Shown here: positions 51,910 to 59,480 of the stretch, piece by piece | Layout: every line of letters begins with the position of its first letter | How positions within the stretch are numbered: position 1 is the stretch's first letter | Assembly (NCBI GenBank): GCA_035763085.1 | Contig: DASUBV010000280.1 | Location: 1 to 59,660 of the forward strand | Source of the DNA: DASUBV01 sp035763085 | Lineage (GTDB): Bacteria > Actinomycetota > Actinomycetes > Streptosporangiales > Streptosporangiaceae | Direction of reading: 5' to 3' | Length of the DNA: 59,660 bases | Notes under the pieces: model-generated | Told to the model about the DNA's origin: nothing | Databases searched by the model: none | What the model saw: the letters and a program-made list of their open reading frames with translations, nothing else | Made by a program: the position numbers and the translations under genes

Positions 51910-53768
51910 CGGGCACCGCGCCTGCCGGGACTGAGGCCGGGGCTGGACCTGCACCAGCCGAGGCGGCAGGCAACGCCGGCCCGTCGCGGCTGCTGGTGCC
52001 CGCGCTGCTGTTCATCGCGCTGGTCGTGGCCGCGGTCGGCAGCCTGGGTGCGCCGCTGATCACCAGCGTCTCAGTGCACTTCGGCGTCTCGCTGGCCAGC
52101 GCCCAGTGGACGCTGACGGCCACCTTGCTGGCCGGAGCGGTCGCGACCCCGGTGCTGGGCCGGCTGGGAACTGGCCCGCGGCGCCGCACCGCGATGCTGG
52201 CCACGCTGGGCGTGGTGGTGACCGGGAGCGTGCTGACGGTGGCACCACTCGGGTTCTGCTGGCTGCTGGCTGGCCGGACCGCGCAGGGCACCGGGCTGGG
52301 CCTGACCGCGCTGCTGATGGCTACCGCGCGCGACCACCTGACCGGCGCTCGCGGCAGGCGGGGCGCCGGCCGGCCCGCCTCCCGGTGGTCCCGGCCGGGC
52401 GAGCGCGACCGCGCGGCGTCCGCCATCGCGCTCATCTCCGTCGCGTCCACGGCCGGGATCGGCGTGGGCTACCCGCTGGCCGGCCTGCTGACCGAGGTGG
52501 CCGGGCTGCGCGCGGCCTACACGCTCGGCCTGGTCGTGACCGCGGCCGCCCTGGTAATCGCCATCGTGGCGCTCCCGCATCCACCCGTCGCATCGCACAG
52601 GCCGGCCGCTCTGCCAGTGCCGACCACTCCGTCAGCGCCGGCCGCTCCGACCACTCTGCCAGCACCGGCCGCCCCGTCAGAGCCGATCACTCTGCCAGCG
52701 TCGGCCGCTCCGTCAGAGCCGGTCGCTCCGCCAGCGCCGGCCACCCTGTCCGGCCCGGCCGCTCCGTCCGGCCCGGCCGCTCCGTCCAGCCCGGCCACCC
52801 TGCCCAGCCCGGCCGCTCCGTCCCAGCCAGCCGCGCTGGCGAGGCCGGCCACCCCGTTCCGGCCAGCCCCGTCGGGCCGCGCTCGACGGGGGGTCAGCCT
52901 GGACCTGCCCGGCGCGATCCTGCTGGCCGCGGGCCTGGCCGCGCTGCTCATCGCGGTCGGCGAGCCGGGCCTGTGGCAGCGCCGGCCGGCCGTGGCCGGC
53001 GGGCTGCTGAGCGCGGCGGCGGTACTCCTGGCCGTCTGGGCCGCCTGCGAGCGCCGGGTGCGTGCCCCGCTGGTGGATATCGGCTTGCTGCGCCATCCAG
53101 CGGTAGCCCGCGCGAACCTCGCCATGCTGACCGGCGGCGCGGGCATGTACCTGCTGCTCACGGTCATCACCCGGTATGTGCAGACACCTGCGTCGGCGGG
53201 CTACGGCTTCGGCGTGAGCACGTTCGTGGCCGGCCTGGCCCTGGTCCCCTTCTCGGCGCTGGGCTTTGCCGCGGGGCGGGTCACGCCGCGGCTGAGCGCC
53301 CGGATCGGGCCTGGCGCGGTGCTGGCCGTCAGCGCCATGGTGGTGCTGGCGGCGTTCGCCTTGTTCGCGCTGGCCAGGACCGAGTTTGCCGAGGCGCTGG
53401 CGGCCATGGCCCTGCTGGGCTGCGGGGTGGGCGGGTTCTCTGCCGCGATCCCCGCCGTGATCCTGGCTGCTACCCCAGCCCGGGAGACCGCGAGCGCGAT
53501 GGGCGTCAATCAGGTCGTGCGCAGCGTGGGCTTCTCGGTCGGCAGCGCGGCTGGCGGCCTGATCCTGGCCGCAGGCACCAGCGCCGGGCAGCGGTTCCCG
53601 GCCAGCAGCGGGTACACGGTGGCAGCCGGGGCCGGGGTCGTGATCATGGCCGTTACTGCCGTCATCGTCAGCGCCGGAGCCTGGTCCGGCCACCGCCGCG
53701 CCGGCACCACCGGGTCAGCGGGCACGACCGGGACCGCCTCCCCGCGAGGTGGTGAGGCCGCGACATGA
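51906..53768 (+). CDS. EmrB/QacA-type MFS multidrug exporter with a Pro/Ala-rich insertion
   Basis: A 620-aa exporter of the 14-span DHA2 type. The first six spans run to about residue 230, with VLGRLGTGPRRRTAML between helices 2 and 3. A run of about 90 Pro/Ala/Ser/Thr residues (about 235-325) then replaces the short central loop, before a C-terminal half with eight spans. GTG 51906 has GGAG 8 bases upstream. Its upstream 29-aa leader and palindrome suggest inducible expression. The neighbouring TetR gene (convergent) pairs better with the flavin monooxygenase, so its own regulator may be elsewhere. Confidence 0.9.
   Translation: MTGTAPAGTEAGAGPAPAEAAGNAGPSRLLVPALLFIALVVAAVGSLGAPLITSVSVHFGVSLASAQWTLTATLLAGAVATPVLGRLGTGPRRRTAMLATLGVVVTGSVLTVAPLGFCWLLAGRTAQGTGLGLTALLMATARDHLTGARGRRGAGRPASRWSRPGERDRAASAIALISVASTAGIGVGYPLAGLLTEVAGLRAAYTLGLVVTAAALVIAIVALPHPPVASHRPAALPVPTTPSAPAAPTTLPAPAAPSEPITLPASAAPSEPVAPPAPATLSGPAAPSGPAAPSSPATLPSPAAPSQPAALARPATPFRPAPSGRARRGVSLDLPGAILLAAGLAALLIAVGEPGLWQRRPAVAGGLLSAAAVLLAVWAACERRVRAPLVDIGLLRHPAVARANLAMLTGGAGMYLLLTVITRYVQTPASAGYGFGVSTFVAGLALVPFSALGFAAGRVTPRLSARIGPGAVLAVSAMVVLAAFALFALARTEFAEALAAMALLGCGVGGFSAAIPAVILAATPARETASAMGVNQVVRSVGFSVGSAAGGLILAAGTSAGQRFPASSGYTVAAGAGVVIMAVTAVIVSAGAWSGHRRAGTTGSAGTTGTASPRGGEAAT
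52604..52866 (+). repeat. Degenerate Pro/Ala-coding repeats in the exporter gene
   Basis: About 260 bases of imperfect repeats of GGCCGCTCCGTCC-like units encode PAAPS/PATLP-type sequence, all in frame, at the cytosolic centre of the exporter. Confidence 0.8.
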
Positions 53769-53782
53769 GCGCCCCGGAGGAC

Positions 53783-54370
53783 TCACTCGCAACGGCCGGG
53801 ATTCTCCTCGCCTATGCCACAGCCGTCCACGATGGCCTGGACGATGTCCTGGACGATGTCCTTGCTGATGCTCCCTCGCGGTGCGGTGACCAGGCTGAAC
53901 AGTGCGCCGCCGTAGGACGTGATCAGCGCATGGATCGTCGCGCGGGGGGTTTTGAGGCCGAGTTTGTCGTGCTGCCCGGCGGTGATCTGCACTGCGGTGT
54001 CCTGCAGGCCCTCGAGCGCCGAGGCGAGCGCTGGCCGGCGGGTGGCCTCCAGGTGCAGTTCGAAGATCGCCAGGTAGCGGCTGCGCAGCGTGGTCGCCGC
54101 TGTGAACAGTGATTCCGTCAGCAGGCTGACCAGGGACGCGGGCTGCTCGATGGCCCGGTCGGTGTCGGCGTGGTGCAACTCCATGATGCGTTCCGCGGCG
54201 GCTACCAGCAGCGCTTCCCGGCTGCGGAAGTAGTTCGAGGCTGTTCCCGGCGGAAGGCTCGCCGCTCTCTCCACTGCGCGATGGGTCACTCCATGCACGC
54301 CCGAGGATGCCAGCAGCTCGATGGCGGCATCGGCGAGTGCCCGGCGCCGGGCCGGATTGGTAGGCGGCAC
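53783..54370 (-). CDS. TetR-family transcriptional regulator
   Basis: A 195-aa TetR repressor with N-terminal HTH (NPARRRALADAAIELLASSGVHGVTHRAVERAASLPPGTASNYFRSREALL) and a helical effector domain. The start is GTG 54370, supported by TATCAT (minus strand, 54383-54378) 7 bases upstream; the frame is open far beyond. Its upstream region shares a perfect palindrome with the divergent monooxygenase gene. Near the C terminus a short DIVQDIVQ repeat reflects a duplicated nine-base stretch in the DNA. Confidence 0.92.
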   Translation of the reverse strand: MPPTNPARRRALADAAIELLASSGVHGVTHRAVERAASLPPGTASNYFRSREALLVAAAERIMELHHADTDRAIEQPASLVSLLTESLFTAATTLRSRYLAIFELHLEATRRPALASALEGLQDTAVQITAGQHDKLGLKTPRATIHALITSYGGALFSLVTAPRGSISKDIVQDIVQAIVDGCGIGEENPGRCE

Positions 54371-54391
54371 GGGTCGTATGATACCAATAGC

Positions 54392-54408
54392 CGTACTAGT
54401 ACGATCGT
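54392..54408. promoter_or_regulatory. TetR operator between tetR and the flavin monooxygenase gene
   Basis: CGTACTAGTACG (54392-54403) is a perfect 12-bp palindrome, overlapped on its right by ACGATCGT (54401-54408), also palindromic. It covers the TACGAT box (54400-54405) of the plus strand and lies just upstream of the tetR -10 box on the minus strand. Confidence 0.7.
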
Positions 54409-54413
54409 AGTGA

Positions 54414-54434
54414 ATGAGTGAGGTGATCTTATGA
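54414..54434 (+). CDS. Six-codon upstream ORF (MSEVIL) coupled to the monooxygenase gene
   Basis: ATG 54414 lies 8 bases after TACGAT (54400-54405). The frame ends at TGA 54432-54434, overlapping the monooxygenase ATG (54431) in ATGA. A GAGG at 54420-54423 inside it can serve the monooxygenase. Same arrangement as at 178 and 51820. Confidence 0.35.
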   Translation: MSEVIL

Positions 54435-55576
54435 GGATCGTGGTGGTCGGCGCCGGGCTCGGCGGGGTCGCGGCCGCGGTGGGACTGCATCGCACGGGCC
54501 ACGAGGTGACGCTCTTCGAGCGGGCCGCCGAGCTGCGGGAGGCGGGCACCGGGATCGTGGTCATGCCCAACGGGCTTGGCGCGCTGGACGCGCTGGGCCT
54601 GGCGGGCAACGTCCGCGGGCACGAAATGCGCGGCGTCCACGGCGGGCTGCGGGACCGGCTCGGACGGCCGCTGCTCCTCACCGACCTGCTCAAAGTGCGC
54701 CAGGTGATCGGGATGCCCGTCATGATCGAGCGGGCGGAATTGCACCGCCTGCTACGCGCCCCGCTGCCGCCCGGCCTGGTCCGGACCACCACCCCGGTCG
54801 AGAGCCTGGAACCCGACCGCACCGGGGTGACGGTGATCAGCGACGGAGAGCCCGTCGCGAGAGCGGACGCCGTGATCGCGGCCGACGGCATCGGCAGCAG
54901 GCTGCGCACGCGGCTCTTCCCCGGTCACCCCGGGCTGCGGCAGACCGGCCGGATGGACCTGCGCGGCATGCTGCCGCGCCCTGCTGGCATGGCACCGGAC
55001 CTGCTCGTCAGCCAGCTGGTTGACCGCCGCAGTGGCGCCATGTTCGGCCTGTTCCCCGTCGGCGAGGACCGCCTCTACTGGTTCACCGACTCGCTGCTGG
55101 ACGGTACGCCGCCGGACGCGGACCAGGCGCGCCGGCAGATGCTGTCCCTGACGGCCGACTGGCACCCGCTCGTCGCCGAGCTGATCGAGGCCACCTCGCC
55201 CGCTGACATCTACGTCGATGCGATCAGCCGCCTGGCAGAACCCCTGTCCTCGTTCGCGGCCGGCAGGATCGCGCTGCTCGGCGACGCCGCGCACGGCATG
55301 CCGCCCGACCTCGGCCAGGGCGCCAGCCAGGCCTTCGAGGACGCCGCCGCGCTGACCCGCCACCTGAGCGGCGGGGAACCGGTCGAGGTCGCCCGGCGGC
55401 TGCTGCGCTACGACGCCGAGCGCAGGCCCAGCGCCAATCGCATCATGCGCGCGGCGTCCCGGCAGTCGCGGCTGACCTCCCAGACCGGCGTCACCGCGTG
55501 GCTGCGCGACACGCTGCTGCGTTCCGTACCGTCCCGGCTGGCCACCCGGCAACTCGCCGCCCTCTGGCACGCCTGA
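54431..55576 (+). CDS. FAD-dependent monooxygenase (PHBH/UbiH type)
   Basis: A 381-aa class A flavin monooxygenase. The three fingerprints are present: GAGLGGVAAAVGLHRTGHEVTLFE (Rossmann), the DG motif IAADGIGSRLR and the GD motif LLGDAAHGMPPDLGQGASQAFEDA. These enzymes hydroxylate aromatic or polyketide-like substrates, or inactivate drugs such as tetracyclines or rifamycins, using NAD(P)H and O2. Control by a divergent TetR and proximity to a multidrug exporter suggest detoxification of a xenobiotic, but substrate is open. Confidence 0.9.
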   Translation: MRIVVVGAGLGGVAAAVGLHRTGHEVTLFERAAELREAGTGIVVMPNGLGALDALGLAGNVRGHEMRGVHGGLRDRLGRPLLLTDLLKVRQVIGMPVMIERAELHRLLRAPLPPGLVRTTTPVESLEPDRTGVTVISDGEPVARADAVIAADGIGSRLRTRLFPGHPGLRQTGRMDLRGMLPRPAGMAPDLLVSQLVDRRSGAMFGLFPVGEDRLYWFTDSLLDGTPPDADQARRQMLSLTADWHPLVAELIEATSPADIYVDAISRLAEPLSSFAAGRIALLGDAAHGMPPDLGQGASQAFEDAAALTRHLSGGEPVEVARRLLRYDAERRPSANRIMRAASRQSRLTSQTGVTAWLRDTLLRSVPSRLATRQLAALWHA

Positions 55577-55687
55577 TGTCCCATCCCGCCCCCGGCGCCG
55601 GAGACAGCCCCGCATCCCTGGCGCCGGGGTCCGTCAGCTTCATCGCGTCCGGCACCGGCCGGCCCGGCGGCGCGATCTTCCCCCGGC

Positions 55688-56182
55688 TCAGTCCCCTCCG
55701 CCCGCACCTTCATCATCGTCAGCGGCGCCCGGGACGACTAGCTCCAGCAGGTCGAGCAGCGACCAGCGCTGGGCCGGGGTCAGCCCGGCGAAGATCTCCT
55801 CGGCGGCTTGCACGCGCTCGCCGCGCAGCTCGTCGCACATGTCGCTGCCCCGGGAGGTGAGGTCCAGCAGGATCGAGCGCCGGTTGTGCGGATCGGTGCG
55901 GCGCTGGACCAGGCCTGCCTGCTCCAGCGCGTCGACCTGCGGGGTGACCGCGCGCGGGACCACGCCGAGGATCACCGCCACGTCGCCCATGCACAGCTGC
56001 TCGGTGCTGTCGGCCAGCACGCCCAGCACCCGGCCCTGGGCTGGCGTCAGCCCGAAGGGCGCGAACCGCTGCGCCTCGGCCGCGCGCAGGCGCTTGCCGG
56101 CGCGCAGGAAGAGCTCGCCCAGCCGCCCCAGCTGAGCCTCGCGGTCGGCATCGTGCACCACGCCGACAGCATACCGATCCAT
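55688..56182 (-). CDS. MarR family transcriptional regulator
   Basis: A 164-aa MarR regulator with a winged HTH (CMGDVAVILGVVPRAVTPQVDALEQAGLVQRRTDPHNRRSILLDLT) and an acidic Gly/Asp-rich C-terminal tail. The ATG at 56182 is chosen over TTG 56206. A 25-bp inverted repeat covers its start region, so autorepression is likely. The plus strand beyond the operator has no coding gene for about 230 bases (56207-56433), so no divergent partner is obvious; nothing else is recognised in that gap. Confidence 0.9.
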   Translation of the reverse strand: MDRYAVGVVHDADREAQLGRLGELFLRAGKRLRAAEAQRFAPFGLTPAQGRVLGVLADSTEQLCMGDVAVILGVVPRAVTPQVDALEQAGLVQRRTDPHNRRSILLDLTSRGSDMCDELRGERVQAAEEIFAGLTPAQRWSLLDLLELVVPGAADDDEGAGGGD

Positions 56183-56206
56183 TGTTACTATGAATATAGG
56201 TAACAA
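56182..56206. promoter_or_regulatory. MarR operator at the start codon
   Basis: TTGTTAC (56182-56188) and GTAACAA (56200-56206) are perfect inverted arms 11 bases apart, with TAT/ATA continuing the symmetry inward. The AT-rich centre gives TATATT on the minus strand, a likely -10 box. The site touches the MarR start codon. Confidence 0.7.
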
Positions 56207-56428
56207 AGAATCTAACTCACTAATCAGTTCCGGTTCGGCCCGGACGCACAGGGCACCGTGGCCTGGCTCAGCCCGCAGGCCCGGAGACCGTCAGCGCGCT
56301 GCGCCAGGTCACCGGACTCGCCGCTCGTCTGCCCGCGAGCCGGCTCCGGTACCGAAGCACGCAGACGCCGGGCCTGAGCAGTCCCCCCGGTACGGGTCTT
56401 GACGCGAGCATCCGTTAGCCGTAGCTTT

Positions 56429-56446
56429 CGTTAGTGATGACTAACG
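56429..56446. promoter_or_regulatory. ArsR operator over the start codon
   Basis: CGTTAGT-GATG-ACTAACG (56429-56446) is a perfect palindrome that contains the GTG/ATG start. A further CGTTAG half-site lies at 56413-56418. TAGCTT (56422-56427) is the likely -10 box, between the two. Confidence 0.7.
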
Positions 56447-56751
56447 CACCAGCCCTGCTGGAGGCCATGGCCGAGCCGACAAGGCGCGCCATCGTCGAGC
56501 GCCTGGCCGAGCGGCCATCCGCGGTCAGCGACCTGGCCCGCGACATGCCGATTACGCGCTCGGCGGTCTCCCAGCACCTGCAGATCCTCAAGTCCGTCGG
56601 CCTGGTCACCGACCAGGCGGTCGGCACGCGGCGCATCTACCGGGTTGACCCGGACGCGCTGGCGATCATCCGCGCCTACTTCGACGCGTTCTGGACCCGG
56701 TCACTGGCTGCGTTCCAGGATGCGGCGCAGCGACCCCAGGGGGAAAAGTGA
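56434..56751 (+). CDS. ArsR-family HTH regulator
   Basis: A 105-aa winged-helix repressor (LLEAMAEPTRRAIVERLAERPSAVSDLARDMPITRSAVSQHLQILKSVGLV). It lacks the CxC metal motif of classical ArsR and belongs to the SRPBCC-associated subgroup often paired with AHSA1-type genes. GTG 56434 is 6 bases after TAGCTT; ATG 56437 is the alternative. The operator lies on the start codon, implying autorepression. Its stop overlaps the GTG of the next gene. Confidence 0.9.
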   Translation: MMTNAPALLEAMAEPTRRAIVERLAERPSAVSDLARDMPITRSAVSQHLQILKSVGLVTDQAVGTRRIYRVDPDALAIIRAYFDAFWTRSLAAFQDAAQRPQGEK

Positions 56752-57569
56752 CGATTACCGATGCCACGACGGTCAGCACATCGGTCGAGGTGGATGCCCC
56801 GATCGCGCATGCCTTCCATGTGTTCACCGCTGAGATCGGCACGTGGTGGGACGACGACAAGCACATCCTGGAGGCGCCGCTGGCCGAGATGGTGTTCGAG
56901 CCATTCGCCGGCGGCAACATCATCGACCGGGGCACCGATGGCAGCGAGTGCCGCTGGGCCCGCGTGCTCACCTACGAGCCGCCCAGCCGCGTCTGCTTCA
57001 GCTGGGACATCAACACCAAGTGGCAGATCGAGACCGACCCGGCGCTGACCAGCGAGGTCGAGATCACCTTCACCGAGCTCGCGCCCGGCCGCACCAGGGT
57101 CGTCCTCACCCACCGCCACCTCGACCGGCACGGCGAGGGCTGGGAGAACATGCGCGACGCTGTCGGCAGCGGCTGGACGCTCGAGCCGTTCGGCGAGCGC
57201 ATCGAGCGGTCCCGGCATGTCGCGGGCCGCGACCTGCCGGTCATCACCGACGAGACGATGCGCGCGCGGCTGGCCGGGACGGCGACTTACACCGCGGTCC
57301 TGCTGCGAGTGACCAGCAAGTACGCTCGCCCGGCCGCTGACCCGACGGTGTGGGAGCATGGCCGGCGCAACATGGCCCTCGGCGAGGCTGGCCTGCTGCC
57401 GGTCGTCCTGCCCGCGACGGACGACAGCGACCTGGCCGGCATCGGCGTCTTCGCGGCGGCCCCCGACGACGTCCGCGCGATCCTGGATGACGATCCGGGG
57501 ATCCGCGCCGGGATCTTCCGCTACGAACTGCATCCGGTCCGCGGGTTCCCCGGCTCCTCGCTCCCCTAG
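56748..57569 (+). CDS. SRPBCC (AHSA1-like) protein fused to a YCII-like domain
   Basis: A 273-aa two-domain protein. Residues 1-150 form an SRPBCC/AHSA1 fold with the IGTWWDDDKHILEAPLAEMVFEPFAGG signature and HLDRHGEGWENM; residues about 195-273 resemble YCII domains (LLPVVLPATDDSDLAGIGVFAAAPDDVRAILDDDPGIRAGIFRYELHPV). SRPBCC domains bind hydrophobic ligands; YCII domains are small putative enzymes. The GTG start overlaps the ArsR stop (GTGA), so it is the regulator's operon partner. Its TAG stop lies inside the CTAG duplicated by the insertion of the IS element, and the frame is intact. Confidence 0.88.
   Translation: MTITDATTVSTSVEVDAPIAHAFHVFTAEIGTWWDDDKHILEAPLAEMVFEPFAGGNIIDRGTDGSECRWARVLTYEPPSRVCFSWDINTKWQIETDPALTSEVEITFTELAPGRTRVVLTHRHLDRHGEGWENMRDAVGSGWTLEPFGERIERSRHVAGRDLPVITDETMRARLAGTATYTAVLLRVTSKYARPAADPTVWEHGRRNMALGEAGLLPVVLPATDDSDLAGIGVFAAAPDDVRAILDDDPGIRAGIFRYELHPVRGFPGSSLP
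57566..57569. repeat. Left CTAG target duplication
   Basis: CTAG at 57566-57569 and at 59477-59480 flank the IS ends. The left copy supplies the stop codon of the SRPBCC-YCII gene. Confidence 0.7.
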
Positions 57570-57597
57570 CCGGAGTTTCCTCGGTAAGTTGATCTTG
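57570..57597 (+). repeat. IS left inverted repeat
   Basis: 28-bp end beginning CCGGAGTTTCCTCGG and finishing TTGATCTTG; differs from the right end by one base. Confidence 0.9.
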
Positions 57598-57688
57598 AAT
57601 GGCTGAGCTGGTGGGCGTGGGGTAGCTGGCCTGGGTCAATGGCGTGCCGGTGCTGGTTTCTGAGGCTGTCGTGGTGTATTACCCATAT

Positions 57689-59392
57689 ATGGCCTCGATC
57701 GTCGGGAAGAAGCGCGGCGGCGCGACGTACTACTACCTGGCCGAGTCCGCCCGGGTCGGCGGGAAGCCCCGGATCGTGTCCCAGGAGTACCTGGGCACCG
57801 CCGGGGAGCTGGCGGCGGCGATGCGAGGCGGCGGCCTGGGCCTGCCCGGCCGGGTCCGGCATAAGGACTTCGGCGCGGCGGCCGCCGCGTGGGGCCTGCT
57901 GGAGGATCTCGGCGTTGCCGGCATCATCGACGAGGTGGCCGGGTCGCGGCGGGCTGACGCGGCCGCCAGCACCGGGACCTACCTGGTGCTGGCGGCGCTG
58001 AACCGGGTGGTCGCGCCGTGCTCCAAGCTGGCGTTCGCGGACTGGTGGGCGAAGACGGCCGCGCCCCGGTTCACGAAGATCCCCGCGACCGCCCTGGATC
58101 ACCGGCGGTTCTGGGCTGCGATGCACGCCGTCACCCTGGAGCAGCTGGAGGGGATCAGCCGCCGGATCGCCCTGGCGATGGTCGCGGAGTTCAGGCTGGA
58201 CTGCTCGTCGGTCGCCCTGGACATGACCAACTTCGCCACCTTCATCGCCACCGGCAACCCCGGGGCGCCCATCGCGCAGCGGGGCAAGGCCAAGCAGAAG
58301 CGCACCGACCTGCGGATCGTCGGGCTGGGCCTGGTCGTCACCCGCGACGGCGGGATCCCGCTGACCTGGCACGCCTACCCCGGCGACCGGCCCGACGTCA
58401 CCCAGTTCCCGGACATGATCGATCAGCTGCGGGCACGGTATGAGGAGGTCACGGCCGCCTGCGGCCAGCAGCCTGCGCAGATGACCGTCGTGTTCGACGC
58501 CGGGCAGAATTCCGCGGCCAACTTCGCTCACCTGGCGGAGACGGGCCTGCACTATGTCGGGTCAGTGCCCGCTTCCGGCTGTCCCGACCTGACCGCGCTG
58601 CCCGCCAGCGCCCGCAGCGTCGTCGATAAGGCCCGGTTCGGCGGGCTGACCGCGTTCGACACCCGGCGCGTCACCCACGGCACGGGCCGGCGGACCATCC
58701 TGACCCACTCACCTGAGCTGCACGAGTCACAGGCCGCCGGGTTCGACGGCACCACCCTGGCCAAGGCCGCCAGGAAACTCGACGAGCTGGCCGCCACGCT
58801 GGCCCGGGGCAAGACGCGAAGATCACGCGACAAGGTCGAGGCCGATATCGCCGCCATCACCCGCAAGCCCTGGGTCCGCCGCGTCATCACCTGGCAGCTG
58901 CTGGGCCAGCAGCCCGGGAACCTGCGCCTGAACTGGAACATCGACCCTGACGCCCGCGCCGCGCTGGAAGAAGAGCTGTTCGGCAAGCACGTCCTGATCA
59001 CCGACCACGACGACTGGCCCGTGCCCGAGGTGATCGCCGGCTACCGGTCCCAGTCCGAGGCCGAGTTCTCCTTCCGGCAGATGAAAGACACCCGCGTGGT
59101 GTCCTTCTCCCCGATGCACCACTGGACCGAGCACAACATCCGCGTCCATGTCTTCACCTGCGTCCTGGCCCTGCAGGTCGCCCACCTCATGCGGCTCAAA
59201 GCCCGCCGCGCCGGGCTGGACCTGTCAGTACGCGCCCTGCTAGACGAGCTCGCAGGCATAGGCGAGACCGTCCTGCTCTACCCCGCCGACCGGGGACGGC
59301 CCAGAGCCCACCGGATGCTCACCGATACCAGCCCTCTCCAGGACAAGCTCAGCGACATCTTCGGCCTCCAGCGCTACGCCCCCAGGCGCTGA
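57689..59392 (+). CDS. IS1634-family (IS4-like DDE) transposase
   Basis: A 567-aa transposase. The N terminus MASIVGKKRGGATYYYLAESARVGGKPRIVSQEYLG is typical of actinobacterial IS1634-like proteins. The DDE residues are visible as Asp in ALDMTNF, Asp in VVFDAGQNS and the IS4-type YR...E......K segment YRSQSEAEFSFRQMKD. The ATG at 57689 matches the family N terminus; an in-frame start at 57644 would add 15 residues. No frameshift or stop interrupts it. Codon use is like its surroundings, so the element has probably long circulated in actinomycetes. Confidence 0.9.
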   Translation: MASIVGKKRGGATYYYLAESARVGGKPRIVSQEYLGTAGELAAAMRGGGLGLPGRVRHKDFGAAAAAWGLLEDLGVAGIIDEVAGSRRADAAASTGTYLVLAALNRVVAPCSKLAFADWWAKTAAPRFTKIPATALDHRRFWAAMHAVTLEQLEGISRRIALAMVAEFRLDCSSVALDMTNFATFIATGNPGAPIAQRGKAKQKRTDLRIVGLGLVVTRDGGIPLTWHAYPGDRPDVTQFPDMIDQLRARYEEVTAACGQQPAQMTVVFDAGQNSAANFAHLAETGLHYVGSVPASGCPDLTALPASARSVVDKARFGGLTAFDTRRVTHGTGRRTILTHSPELHESQAAGFDGTTLAKAARKLDELAATLARGKTRRSRDKVEADIAAITRKPWVRRVITWQLLGQQPGNLRLNWNIDPDARAALEEELFGKHVLITDHDDWPVPEVIAGYRSQSEAEFSFRQMKDTRVVSFSPMHHWTEHNIRVHVFTCVLALQVAHLMRLKARRAGLDLSVRALLDELAGIGETVLLYPADRGRPRAHRMLTDTSPLQDKLSDIFGLQRYAPRR

Positions 59393-59448
59393 CATGGGTA
59401 ATACAACACACCAGGCCCATCACGCCCGCTGACCAGCAGAAACACGCC

Positions 59449-59476
59449 CAAGATCAACTTATCGAGGAAACTCCGG
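59449..59476 (-). repeat. IS right inverted repeat
   Basis: 28-bp inverted copy of the left end, one mismatch (A for G at the fifteenth position from the outside). Confidence 0.9.
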
Positions 59477-59480
59477 CTAG
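59477..59480. repeat. Right CTAG target duplication
   Basis: Second copy of the CTAG target; read on the minus strand it supplies the TAG stop codon of the FGGY kinase gene. Confidence 0.7.

Larger units (their letters stand above)
57570..59476 (+). mobile_element. Complete IS1634-like insertion sequence, 1,907 bp
   Basis: Terminal inverted repeats of 28 bp (57570-57597 and 59449-59476; each begins CCGGAGTTTCCTCG from the outside) match at 27 of 28 positions. One transposase gene fills the interior. CTAG flanks both ends as a probable 4-bp target duplication; because CTAG is its own complement it could also be counted as part of the inverted repeat. Near-identical ends and an intact transposase suggest a recent, possibly active element. 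Confidence 0.88.
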
